Assembly (NCBI RefSeq): GCF_010820565.1
Contig: NZ_JAAIJQ010000014.1
Location: 23,518-87,517 of the forward strand
Reading direction: 5' to 3'
DNA: 64,000 nucleotides
From: Thiorhodococcus minor
GTDB taxonomy: Bacteria > Pseudomonadota > Gammaproteobacteria > Chromatiales > Chromatiaceae
A program made the translations under genes and the position numbers. Numbering within the stretch: the stretch's first letter is position 1; each line of letters begins with the position of its first letter. The notes below the pieces were generated by a model that searched no databases, was not told the DNA's origin, and saw only the letters and a list, made by a program, of their open reading frames with translations. Below, piece after piece: positions 56,749 to 64,000 of the stretch.

Positions 56749-59700
56749 GCGGTCTCTCTCCACAATGCTTCGTTGAAGTCACTCAGAACGGCCTCGAGCT
56801 GGCCGTCGAAGACGCCGTTGAGACGCTTGAACCCGCCTTGCGCCTTGAAGGGCTCATGGTCGAGCGCCTCGCGGTCCACCACGATCTCGCGCGCGATCTG
56901 CTTGGCGATGCGCTGGAGCCACTTGCGCTGGGGATCCGTCCAGGCGTGCTGGGCCAGGATGCGCTGCATGGCCCGGCGGACGCGCTCCTCGAAGGGGATG
57001 AGGGCGTCACCCAAGGCGGCCTGGCGCACGAAGCCGATGATGGAGGCGGCGATCTCTTCGTTCTTGGCATCTTGCCAGGCGCGGCGCAGGTTGGCATCCG
57101 AGTAGCCGAGCTTGTCCAGCTCCAGGCGCAGCTCGCGGAGCTGGACGCGGGTGAGCTCGCGCGGGCGCTGGACCACGACCTTGAGCGCGGCGATGGTGTT
57201 CAGATTGTTGCGGACGAAGCTGGTGAAGCCGTCGAGGAAGTCCTCGGGCTTGGTGGCGCTGCCATAGCCTCGGGCGACCTCCATCACCCTGTCGTCGTGG
57301 TTGGAGATGGGGATGAAGTACGAGCCGCCGCCCTGCGGGTCCCAGTCGAGGATGGGTCCCAGGCCGGGCTTACTGCGGGCCCAGGCGGCCATCGCGGCCG
57401 GCGGGTCCGCGGCGAGGCGCCGCAGCGTGTCCTCGGGCGTCTCGCCGGCGTTGGCCTCGTATTGCGCGCGGGCCTCTTCGCTCAACTTCGGCAGCCGGCG
57501 GCGCAGCTTGACGAGGATCTGGTCGCGGATCTCGGCGCGGTGGTCTTCGTCCTCGACCTCGGCCAGCTCTTTGAAGAGCTGCGCGAAGCTGATCGAGGGA
57601 TTGACCACCACAGGGCGCATCTGGCTCAGGCCCTGCAGATGGGCATAGAGGTCTACGGCGTCGAAGATGCGGAAGGTCTGCTTGTCGATCTCGTCGCAGC
57701 GCCGGGTGGCGCGGCCGAGCATCTGCTCGTAGAGGATGCGGCTGTTGACGCGGCGCAGGAACACCAGGTGGGTGATCTTGGGCACGTCGATGCCAGTGGT
57801 CAGCAGGTCGACGGTCACCGCGATCTTGGGCAGATCGTCGTTGCGGTAGGCGCGGATCAGGGCGCCGACCTTGTCGACGCTGCCGGTGATCTTGCGGATG
57901 GCGGCGTCCTCGATCGACCCGTATTTTGCCGCGTAAGCCTGCTTGAGCTGATCGACGACGATGTCGGCATGGGCGTCGGTGGCGGCGAAAATCAGGGTCT
58001 TGCCGGGGAGCGCCGGGTCGATGTGCTTGACCAGCTCCTCGGCCACGACCTTGTTGAAGTTGACGGTGACCACCTGGCGGTTGAAGGCCTCCACCTCGAA
58101 GTCGACCGCGTCCGGGGCATGGGCCAGGTCGATCTGTCCGGTCTTGGTGTCGAGCAATTGCAGCTGCTCGCCGCGCGCGAAGTGGATGCCGTTCTTGGCA
58201 AGCTCGGTGGTGATCTGAAGCGGCGGCTCGTGGTCGATCAGGTGGCCGTCGATCACGGCCTCGCGGTAGGAGTAGGTGTAGACAGGGTCGCCGAAGATCT
58301 CGACGGTGTGCAGCGCGGGTGTCGCGGTCAGGCCGATCTTGACCGCGTCGAAGTGCTCCAGGACGCGGCGGTATTTGGAGACGTAGTCGGCCTCGCTGCG
58401 GAAGCTCAGCTCGCCGTCGGAGAACTCGCGGTCGAGCAGGTAGCCGCGGTGACACTCGTCGATGACGATGAGGTCGTACTGGTCGATGGGCGGTACCTCT
58501 GCCGGGTCGTCGTTGTAGAGCACGCGGCGGACCAGGCCTTGGATGGTGCAGATGTGGACCTTGGTCTCGGGCTCCGGGGCGACGGTCTCCAGGCCCTTGA
58601 GATCGAAGATGTCGGCGAAGGTCTTGGTGCCGACCACCTTGGTCGAGGAGAACTCCCCGCCGGTCTGCTGGCCGAGGGCGCTGCGGTCCACCACGAAGCA
58701 GACGCGACGGAAGCGCTTGGCGTTGAGCAGGCGATAGAGCAAGGCGATGGCGAGCTTGGTCTTGCCGGTGCCGGTCGCCATCGCGACCAGCAGGACGCGC
58801 GATCCCCGCGCGAGACTGTCCTCGACGGCCAGGATGGCCTGCTGCTGGTAATGGCGCAGGTCGAAGCCGAAGACCATGGGCTGGGTCTTGAGGGCCTGCT
58901 GCGCGGCCTCGGCGTCGATCTCCAGCCGGGCCTTGAGCCCGTCGGGTGTGGGCCAGTCGGTGAGGGCGCGGCGCAGGTGCGTGGCCTTGCGGGTGTCGCG
59001 GAGCCAGATGCCGCTCTCGGTCTCGATCTGCTTGAGATAGGGGCGGCCGTTGGTGGCGAAGACGAAGGGGACCCGGTAGGCGTCCCAGGGTCCGCCGCTC
59101 GGCTCGGCCTCGCCCGGCTGTAGCTGAATATCGCGGGCATAGCGCTCCGCTTGGTCGATGGCGGCGGAGACATTCTTGCGGGAGCGCTTGGCCTCGACCG
59201 TGCCGAGGCACTGCAGGCCGTAGAAGAGCGCATAGTCGGCGGGGCCGCTGTCGGTCGGCCATTCCGCGATCGCCATCGCCTTGCCCTTGATCGGTCGGGC
59301 GCCCTGGCTGTAGCGGAGCGTCTTGGTATCGGTCTCCCAGCCGCGCGCGCGGAGCTGCTCGTCGATGAGCGCACGGGTCGCGGTCTCGTCGAGATCGATC
59401 GCCAGGGCGGCCCGCTCGGCCTGTTGCTGTTGCTGGGCCTTCTGCTGGGGCGTTGCCTGAGCCGCCGCGCTCTGGAGCGCGAGCAGGTCGGCCATCGCGG
59501 CGTTCTTCTGCGCCTCCGCCTCTTCGGCCATCTCGGCCCACAGCGCCTGCTCCTCGGCCAGGCGCTGGGCGCGGGCCTCGGCGCTTTCGTGCGCGCGCTT
59601 GGCCGCCTCGGCCGCTTCTCTGGCTTCCTCCGCCTCACTGAGCAGGTGTGCTCGCTCAGCGCGCAGTTGCTCAAGCTCCTCCTGGAGTGCCGCCGTAGCG

Positions 59701-60140
59701 CGCTCCGGCGTGCTCGGAGGAACGAAAGGGCCGGGCTTGAAGCCTGCGTCCTTCCCGAACGAGCGGTGGAGCCAGATCGCCAACTGGCGGGCGATCTTCA
59801 GCGCGGCCAGGGCTTCCCGGTGGTCGCCTAGACCTTCATGGGTCGCGCGGTTGCCGACGATGCGCAAGTGATGGAAGAGATCCAGAACGTCGGGCGAGGC
59901 CGCGCGCTCGAGCTTGAGGCGGCGCAGCAGCTCCGCCTGCGGCTCGTCGGGCGTTGCCAGCAGACCCGTCCGCGCCGCCGTCTGGCGGGCCAGCTGCTCG
60001 CCGAGCTGCCGGAGCTTGATGAGACAGGTGCTGGGGTCGTCGGCGAAGTAGCGCTCGGCCAGGGCGGCGAGTCGATCGAGCTGGGGGTCGTAGCCCTGGA
60101 GAAAGCCGAAGTTCAGGGAGTGGACATCCGCGTGCATCAT
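56745..60140 (-). CDS. hsdR: Type I restriction enzyme motor/nuclease subunit
   Basis: 1131 residues. N-terminal helical DUF4145-like domain (about 1-130, SLNFGFLQGYDPQLDRLAAL), a coiled coil rich in Glu, Ala and Gln (about 150-245), the HSDR_N nuclease with Asp302 and VEAKRS (Glu316, Lys318), then a superfamily-2 helicase: Walker A MATGTGKTK near 454, DECH at 561-564, LTATPALHT, and LLTTGIDVPKITHLVFLRRV then RILYEQMLGRATRR. ATP-driven translocation and cleavage far from the unmethylated site. First gene of hsdR-hsdM-DUF2442-hsdS. EcoEI-type C-terminal domain follows. Confidence 0.94.
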   Translation of the reverse strand: MMHADVHSLNFGFLQGYDPQLDRLAALAERYFADDPSTCLIKLRQLGEQLARQTAARTGLLATPDEPQAELLRRLKLERAASPDVLDLFHHLRIVGNRATHEGLGDHREALAALKIARQLAIWLHRSFGKDAGFKPGPFVPPSTPERATAALQEELEQLRAERAHLLSEAEEAREAAEAAKRAHESAEARAQRLAEEQALWAEMAEEAEAQKNAAMADLLALQSAAAQATPQQKAQQQQQAERAALAIDLDETATRALIDEQLRARGWETDTKTLRYSQGARPIKGKAMAIAEWPTDSGPADYALFYGLQCLGTVEAKRSRKNVSAAIDQAERYARDIQLQPGEAEPSGGPWDAYRVPFVFATNGRPYLKQIETESGIWLRDTRKATHLRRALTDWPTPDGLKARLEIDAEAAQQALKTQPMVFGFDLRHYQQQAILAVEDSLARGSRVLLVAMATGTGKTKLAIALLYRLLNAKRFRRVCFVVDRSALGQQTGGEFSSTKVVGTKTFADIFDLKGLETVAPEPETKVHICTIQGLVRRVLYNDDPAEVPPIDQYDLIVIDECHRGYLLDREFSDGELSFRSEADYVSKYRRVLEHFDAVKIGLTATPALHTVEIFGDPVYTYSYREAVIDGHLIDHEPPLQITTELAKNGIHFARGEQLQLLDTKTGQIDLAHAPDAVDFEVEAFNRQVVTVNFNKVVAEELVKHIDPALPGKTLIFAATDAHADIVVDQLKQAYAAKYGSIEDAAIRKITGSVDKVGALIRAYRNDDLPKIAVTVDLLTTGIDVPKITHLVFLRRVNSRILYEQMLGRATRRCDEIDKQTFRIFDAVDLYAHLQGLSQMRPVVVNPSISFAQLFKELAEVEDEDHRAEIRDQILVKLRRRLPKLSEEARAQYEANAGETPEDTLRRLAADPPAAMAAWARSKPGLGPILDWDPQGGGSYFIPISNHDDRVMEVARGYGSATKPEDFLDGFTSFVRNNLNTIAALKVVVQRPRELTRVQLRELRLELDKLGYSDANLRRAWQDAKNEEIAASIIGFVRQAALGDALIPFEERVRRAMQRILAQHAWTDPQRKWLQRIAKQIAREIVVDREALDHEPFKAQGGFKRLNGVFDGQLEAVLSDFNEALWRETA

Positions 60141-60596
60141 GGCGATATCCAGCCTCTTTGCCCGAATCTGGCCCTCGGTGAGCGCGGCATCCTTTTCCTC
60201 CCTTCACGCCGATCTGCCGGAAATATTACCGCGAGGAATGTTGCGAGACGCGACCCTGCGGGAAAAACCTTGCGCTCGGTCACGATTCGGGCCGGGACGG
60301 CGCCCCTGCATGCTGTCTGCGCTGCATCCATCGCGATCTCCGAGGCGTTTCGCCTGCCTGACTTCTCTGCGTTAGGGCCGCGCCCGGCTCGACACGCCTT
60401 CGGGCCTCCAGGCGTTAGCGGAGCATCATGGACCTCCCGACCGCCATGGGTTGTTGGGACGGCAGTTTAGAGAAATCGCTTTAGGCATTGGCTGCAGGTC
60501 TCCAAGCCCGACCGGGGCTAAGCCGTTCTTTCGCGGCCAGCCCGCGTCCTTCCACCCCGTTTCGAGATCGGATATAGGCTCAATAATGAGAAAGGT
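60141..60596. other. Intergenic gap, no gene recognised
   Basis: Divergent region between hsdR and the feo operon. No RNA gene, repeat or open frame with a plausible start and family was found. The far end carries an AT-rich stretch that leads into the feo promoter. Confidence 0.6.
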
Positions 60597-60625
60597 TTGC
60601 ATTTACAAAACATGAAAACTATTAT
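60597..60625 (+). promoter_or_regulatory. Sigma-70-type promoter of the feo operon
   Basis: -35 TTGCAT (60597-60602), 17-bp spacer, -10 TATTAT (60620-60625). It lies in the AT-rich upstream region of feoA, which contrasts with the GC-rich surroundings. Confidence 0.6.
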
Positions 60626-60638
60626 GAGAATCATTCTT
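60620..60638. promoter_or_regulatory. Fur box overlapping the -10 of the feo promoter
   Basis: tattatgagaatcattctt matches the 19-bp Fur consensus at 14 of 19 positions by my count, including AATCATT and ATGA. It overlaps the -10 hexamer, so iron-loaded Fur should block RNA polymerase. A second Fur-like half (ataatgagaa) lies upstream near 60583-60592. Confidence 0.65.
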
Positions 60639-60664
60639 GATAACATTTACTGAGTATCCTTGTC

Positions 60665-61009
60665 ATGAATCAGTGCCTCCCGCTGCAAGCTGTCGATTCC
60701 CTTGAGAAGCCGCCGTCGCAAGACGATCCGCGGGTCCAGGATGAAGACGCTCCGCAAGTCGCCGTCGCCTCGGCCGACACCAAGACGTTCCCCCTTAGCA
60801 TGGCCAGCGACGGAGAGCAGGTCCGGATCGCGCGATTGCTGGGCGGGAAGGGTCTGGCGATGCGGCTGACGGAGCTGGGCCTGAATCAGGGAACGGAGAT
60901 CAGCGTGGTGCAGCGTCAGGGCGGAGGACTGGTCGTGGCGCGCGGCGGGACGCGCATCGCGCTCGGCGGTGGGATGGCGATGAAGATCTTGGTGAATGGA
61001 GCCGGATGA
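60665..61009 (+). CDS. feoA: FeoA domain protein with N-terminal extension
   Basis: 114 residues. The SH3-like FeoA domain starts near residue 50 (QVRIARLLGGKGLAMRLTEL, GLNQGTEISVVQRQGG). The first 45 residues are a polar extension without family match; an internal ATG (60800) would give just the domain. It stops overlapping the second feoA by 4 bp. FeoA supports FeoB Fe(II) transport. Confidence 0.85.
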   Translation: MNQCLPLQAVDSLEKPPSQDDPRVQDEDAPQVAVASADTKTFPLSMASDGEQVRIARLLGGKGLAMRLTELGLNQGTEISVVQRQGGGLVVARGGTRIALGGGMAMKILVNGAG

Positions 61010-61242
61010 TGAGCACGACCTTGAAGGATTGCGTGGTGGGTTACCGGGGCCGTGTGGCCGGATTTCAGGCGGGTGGCGGCGCCTATCGCCGCAAACTGCT
61101 CTCCATGGGGCTGACGCCCGGCGTGCTCATGGAGGTCGTGCGGGTCGCCCCCATGGGCGATCCGGTGGAGGTCCGGGTGCGCGGGACCTCGGTCAGCCTG
61201 CGGCGGGACGAGGCCGCCGTCCTGGAAGTGGAGTCCGCGTGA
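61006..61242 (+). CDS. feoA: FeoA domain protein (second copy)
   Basis: 78 residues: single FeoA domain, KLLSMGLTPGVLMEVVRVAP and GDPVEVRVRGTSVSLRRDEA. Overlaps feoA-1 by 4 bp and shares one base with the feoB start (TGATG at 61240-61244), so the three are tightly coupled. Double FeoA before FeoB is known in several proteobacteria. Confidence 0.92.
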   Translation: MMSTTLKDCVVGYRGRVAGFQAGGGAYRRKLLSMGLTPGVLMEVVRVAPMGDPVEVRVRGTSVSLRRDEAAVLEVESA

Positions 61243-63590
61243 TGAAGGATGCCTATACCATCGGCGTCGTCGGCAACCCGAACTGCGGCAAGACGACCCT
61301 CTTCAACGCCCTGACGGGCTCCAAGCAGCGCGTCGGGAATTGGCCCGGCGTGACGGTGGAGCGCAAGATCGGCCGTTATCGGTTCGCGGATCTCGACTTC
61401 ACCCTCATCGACCTCCCGGGGACCTATTCGCTGGACGTATCGGATGCCTCCGTCTCCCTGGACGAGCGCATCGCGCGCGACTTCGTCCATGCCCGCGAGG
61501 CCGACCTCATCCTCAATATCCTCGACGCGGGGAGCCTGGAGCGAAACCTCTACCTGACGACCCAGCTCATCGAGATGGGACGGCCGGTCGTGGTGGCCCT
61601 CAACATGATGGATGTCGCCGAGGAGCGCGGGCTCAAGATCGATCCCGAAGCGCTCGCGCAACGGCTCGGCTGCCGGGTAGTGCCTGTCGTCGCGGCGACC
61701 GGGCAGGGGATCAAAGAGCTGCGGCGCGCGCTGCTGGACGAGTCGGAGCGCGCGCTGACGACAACGGGCTTGGGTCCCGCCAAGATCTCCTATGGGCCCG
61801 AGCTCGATCGGGTGATTGACGCTCTGGAGCCGCGCCTGGCGGAGATCGCGCGCGACCAAGCGGACCCGCCACGTTGGCTCGCGGCGCGTCTGATCGAGGG
61901 TGACGACCTGGCAGAGAGCCTGGTCGGCGACCGCATCGGTCGCGACGAAGTCCGCGGCCTCTTGGGCGACGCGGCGGACGACGCGGACATCCTCTTCGCG
62001 GACGCCCGCTACAGCTTTGCGCACGCCGTGACGCAAGCTGCGGTGACGCACTCGGGCCAGGCATCGCGCAGCCTGTCGGACAAGCTGGACCAGGTCATTC
62101 TCAACCGCGCGCTGGGCATCCCGATCTTTCTGCTGGTGATGTACCTGATGTTCATGTTCACCATCAACATCGGGGGCGCCTTCATCGACTTCTTCGACAT
62201 CGCGGCCGGAACGCTCTTCGTCGACGGCACGGCCGAGGTGCTGGCGTCCATGGGCACGCCCGAGTGGCTGATCGTGCTGCTGGCGAATGGCATCGGCGGC
62301 GGAATTCAGGTGGTCGCGACCTTCGTTCCCATCATCGCTTTCCTCTACCTCTTCATGTCGGTGCTGGAGGACTCGGGCTACATGGCACGCGCGGCCTTCG
62401 TGATGGACAGGCTCATGCGCGCCATCGGGCTGCCCGGGAAGTCATTCGTCCCGCTCTTGGTCGGCTTCGGCTGCAACGTGCCGGCCATTATGGCGACCCG
62501 GACGCTGGAGAATCAGCGCGATCGCATCCTGACGGTGCTCATGACGCCCTTCATGTCCTGCGGCGCGCGCCTGCCGGTCTACGCGCTCTTCGCGGCCGCC
62601 TTCTTCACGGCTGGGGCTCAAAACATCGTCTTCGCGCTCTATCTCATCGGCATCGCGGCCGCCGTGCTGACCGGCTTCATCCTCAAGCGGACGCTGCTGG
62701 AGGGTCAGACGATGCCCTTCGTGATGGAGCTGCCGCCCTATCATCTGCCGACGCTCAAGGGCGTGCTGCTGCGCACCTGGGACCGCACCCAGGGCTTTGT
62801 CTTCCGCGCCGGCGCGGTCATCGTGCCCATGGTGCTGGTGCTCAACGTGCTGAACAGCACGGGGACGGACGGCAGCTTCGGCAACGAGGACAGCGAGCGC
62901 TCGGTGCTCGCCTCCATCGGCCGCACCATCGCCCCGGCATTCGCGCCCATGGGGCTGGATGCGGAGAACTGGCCGGCGACGGTCGGCATCTTCACCGGCA
63001 TCCTGGCGAAGGAGGCCGTGGTGGGAACGCTGGACGCGACCTACTCCGCGCTCGGTGAAGCGGATCAGGGCATTGCCGCGTCCGCGGAGGGAGAAGCCAG
63101 CTATGATCCGGTCGCAGGTCTGAAGGAAGCCGCGGCGACCATTCCGGCCAACCTCGGAGACGCCCTGGGCGGCTGGGCCGACCCACTCGGCTTGAGCATC
63201 GGGGATGTCAGCGACGCGCAGGCCGCCGCCGAGGCACAAGAGGTCACGACAGCGACCTTTGGTGCCATGGCGGCACGCTTCGACGGGGCGGCCGGGGCCT
63301 TCGCCTATCTCCTGTTCATCCTGATGTACGCGCCCTGCGTCGCCGCCATCGCCGCGATTCATCGCGAGACCTCCCCCGGCTGGACGCTCTTCGCAGTGGT
63401 CTGGACGACGGGACTGGGCTATTCATCCGCGACCCTTTTCTACCAAGCGGCCATATTCGCGCGCGACCCCGTCAGCTCCGGTGCTTGGATCGCCGGTATG
63501 CTTGCCCTGCTTGCAGCGACGGTCATCGGTCTACGCTGGTGGTCGCGGCGCGAGCCTGACGTCGGCGCACTTGCGCGAGACGCCGCCTAA
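61242..63590 (+). CDS. feoB: Ferrous iron transporter FeoB
   Basis: 782 residues. N-terminal G domain: G1 GNPNCGKTT (about 10-18), LIDLPGTYSLD (G3), NMMD (G4). A GDI-like helical part precedes the membrane core: the gate motifs GFGCNVPAIMATRTLENQRD and MTPFMSCGARLPVYALFAAA carry the two conserved Cys. C-terminal GILAKEAVVGTL is the second Gate-type motif. It imports Fe(II) in low-oxygen conditions. The full set of helices is present, so it looks intact. Confidence 0.96.
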   Translation: MKDAYTIGVVGNPNCGKTTLFNALTGSKQRVGNWPGVTVERKIGRYRFADLDFTLIDLPGTYSLDVSDASVSLDERIARDFVHAREADLILNILDAGSLERNLYLTTQLIEMGRPVVVALNMMDVAEERGLKIDPEALAQRLGCRVVPVVAATGQGIKELRRALLDESERALTTTGLGPAKISYGPELDRVIDALEPRLAEIARDQADPPRWLAARLIEGDDLAESLVGDRIGRDEVRGLLGDAADDADILFADARYSFAHAVTQAAVTHSGQASRSLSDKLDQVILNRALGIPIFLLVMYLMFMFTINIGGAFIDFFDIAAGTLFVDGTAEVLASMGTPEWLIVLLANGIGGGIQVVATFVPIIAFLYLFMSVLEDSGYMARAAFVMDRLMRAIGLPGKSFVPLLVGFGCNVPAIMATRTLENQRDRILTVLMTPFMSCGARLPVYALFAAAFFTAGAQNIVFALYLIGIAAAVLTGFILKRTLLEGQTMPFVMELPPYHLPTLKGVLLRTWDRTQGFVFRAGAVIVPMVLVLNVLNSTGTDGSFGNEDSERSVLASIGRTIAPAFAPMGLDAENWPATVGIFTGILAKEAVVGTLDATYSALGEADQGIAASAEGEASYDPVAGLKEAAATIPANLGDALGGWADPLGLSIGDVSDAQAAAEAQEVTTATFGAMAARFDGAAGAFAYLLFILMYAPCVAAIAAIHRETSPGWTLFAVVWTTGLGYSSATLFYQAAIFARDPVSSGAWIAGMLALLAATVIGLRWWSRREPDVGALARDAA

Positions 63591-63602
63591 GGAGACACGC
63601 CC

Positions 63603-63824
63603 ATGATTATCACGCAGCTCTCACGCTACCTGCAGGACAGCGGCCAGGCCGCGTTGCGAGATCTCTCACATCATTTCGACTCCGACCCGGACGCCTTGCG
63701 CGGCATGCTCAATACGCTGGAGCGCAAGGGCAGGGTGCGCAAGCTGCCCGCCAATTCGCCTTGCGCGGGCGGCTGCTGCAAGTGCGATCCGGCGTCGGTC
63801 GAGATCTATGAGTGGGTCGGGTGA
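63603..63824 (+). CDS. feoC: FeoC-like transcriptional regulator
   Basis: 73 residues. Winged-helix N-terminal half (LSRYLQDSGQAALRDLSHHF, DPDALRGMLNTLERKGRVRK) and the FeoC cysteine cluster in CAGGCCKC with four Cys, proposed to bind an iron-sulfur cluster. 12 bp after feoB. The remaining 176 bp to the window end hold no secure gene. Confidence 0.88.
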   Translation: MIITQLSRYLQDSGQAALRDLSHHFDSDPDALRGMLNTLERKGRVRKLPANSPCAGGCCKCDPASVEIYEWVG

Positions 63825-64000
63825 GCCTAGAGGAATGCGAGCCGCGGCGTCGATCATCGATTGGCCCGATCTCTCGCTGTAGATACTCTGTTTCGAAGCA
63901 AGTCCAATTTGCGTCCAATCCATAAGAAAGCTCGATGGGCGTCGACATTGCTGCGGAGCCGAATCTCGCGCATCAGAGCCACTGTCTGGCTGAGCATTCC

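Noticed and set aside
57370..59541. A 723-codon minus-strand frame within hsdR in another phase
   Set aside because: Arg/Pro/Gly-rich low-complexity translation typical of an out-of-frame reading of hsdR.
63933..64000. Possible start of another plus-strand gene (MGVDIAAEPNLAHQSH) at the window end
   Set aside because: Only about 20 codons are available and no family or ribosome site can be supported.

Overview
The window is a GC-rich, gene-dense bacterial chromosome segment. I read it as a gammaproteobacterium, probably of the Chromatiales (purple sulfur bacterium) type. The support is gene order: gshB, a tonB-like gene, algH, ruvX, pyrR, pyrB, pyrC' with pilT/pilU nearby, and rph, rdgB, yggS, proC, yggT, yggU, are blocks I know from Pseudomonas and relatives. 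The genus cannot be fixed from the sequence alone. No rRNA, tRNA or CRISPR array was seen. Almost everything between 1 bp and 50 kb is ordinary core metabolism; the accessory part is 51-60 kb.

Layout. 1-7 kb: end of gshB, an apbE lipoprotein gene, a tonB-like gene, algH, ruvX, then a tight pyrR-pyrB-pyrC' run in which the dihydroorotase-like protein has lost metal ligands. 7-16 kb, mostly minus strand: pilU and pilT, purE and purK, an orphan Xre/MbcA/ParS-type gene, and the yicC-gmk-rpoZ-spoT cluster. 16-21 kb, plus strand: a eukaryotic-type protein kinase, then rph, rdgB, yggS, proC, yggT and yggU. 21-28 kb: a TauE/SafE-like membrane protein, pyrE, a DUF4124 protein, argB, dut, coaBC, radC, rpmB and rpmG with a clear terminator. 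28-41 kb: a fatty-acid desaturase, a penicillin-acylase-like enzyme with a HyuA-like ATPase, hemF, an acyltransferase, a TIGR00341 membrane protein, thioredoxin, hemB, aroE, a GarR-type dehydrogenase and an unknown protein.

42-51 kb: a 1748-residue protein joining an exonuclease-like domain, a RecQ helicase and a UvrD/Rep helicase, bracketed by copies of a palindromic intergenic repeat. Then comes a three-gene minus-strand operon encoding a 2Fe-2S/4Fe-4S protein, a fumarate-reductase-type flavoprotein and a NuoF-like NADH-binding protein, which together look like a soluble NADH-linked fumarate/succinate oxidoreductase.

51-60 kb is a decaying accessory island next to a type I restriction-modification locus. 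It holds a broken PIN/NYN-type gene and a toxin-antitoxin-like pair whose larger gene is interrupted by a 110-bp miniature inverted-repeat element. Removing that element and one copy of its TGA target duplication restores a continuous 198-residue reading frame. In the hsdRMS operon a DUF2442 gene sits between hsdM and hsdS, and the last ~160 bp of hsdM are duplicated in front of hsdS. 60-64 kb: a Fur-box-bearing promoter and a feoA-feoA-feoB-feoC ferrous iron uptake operon.
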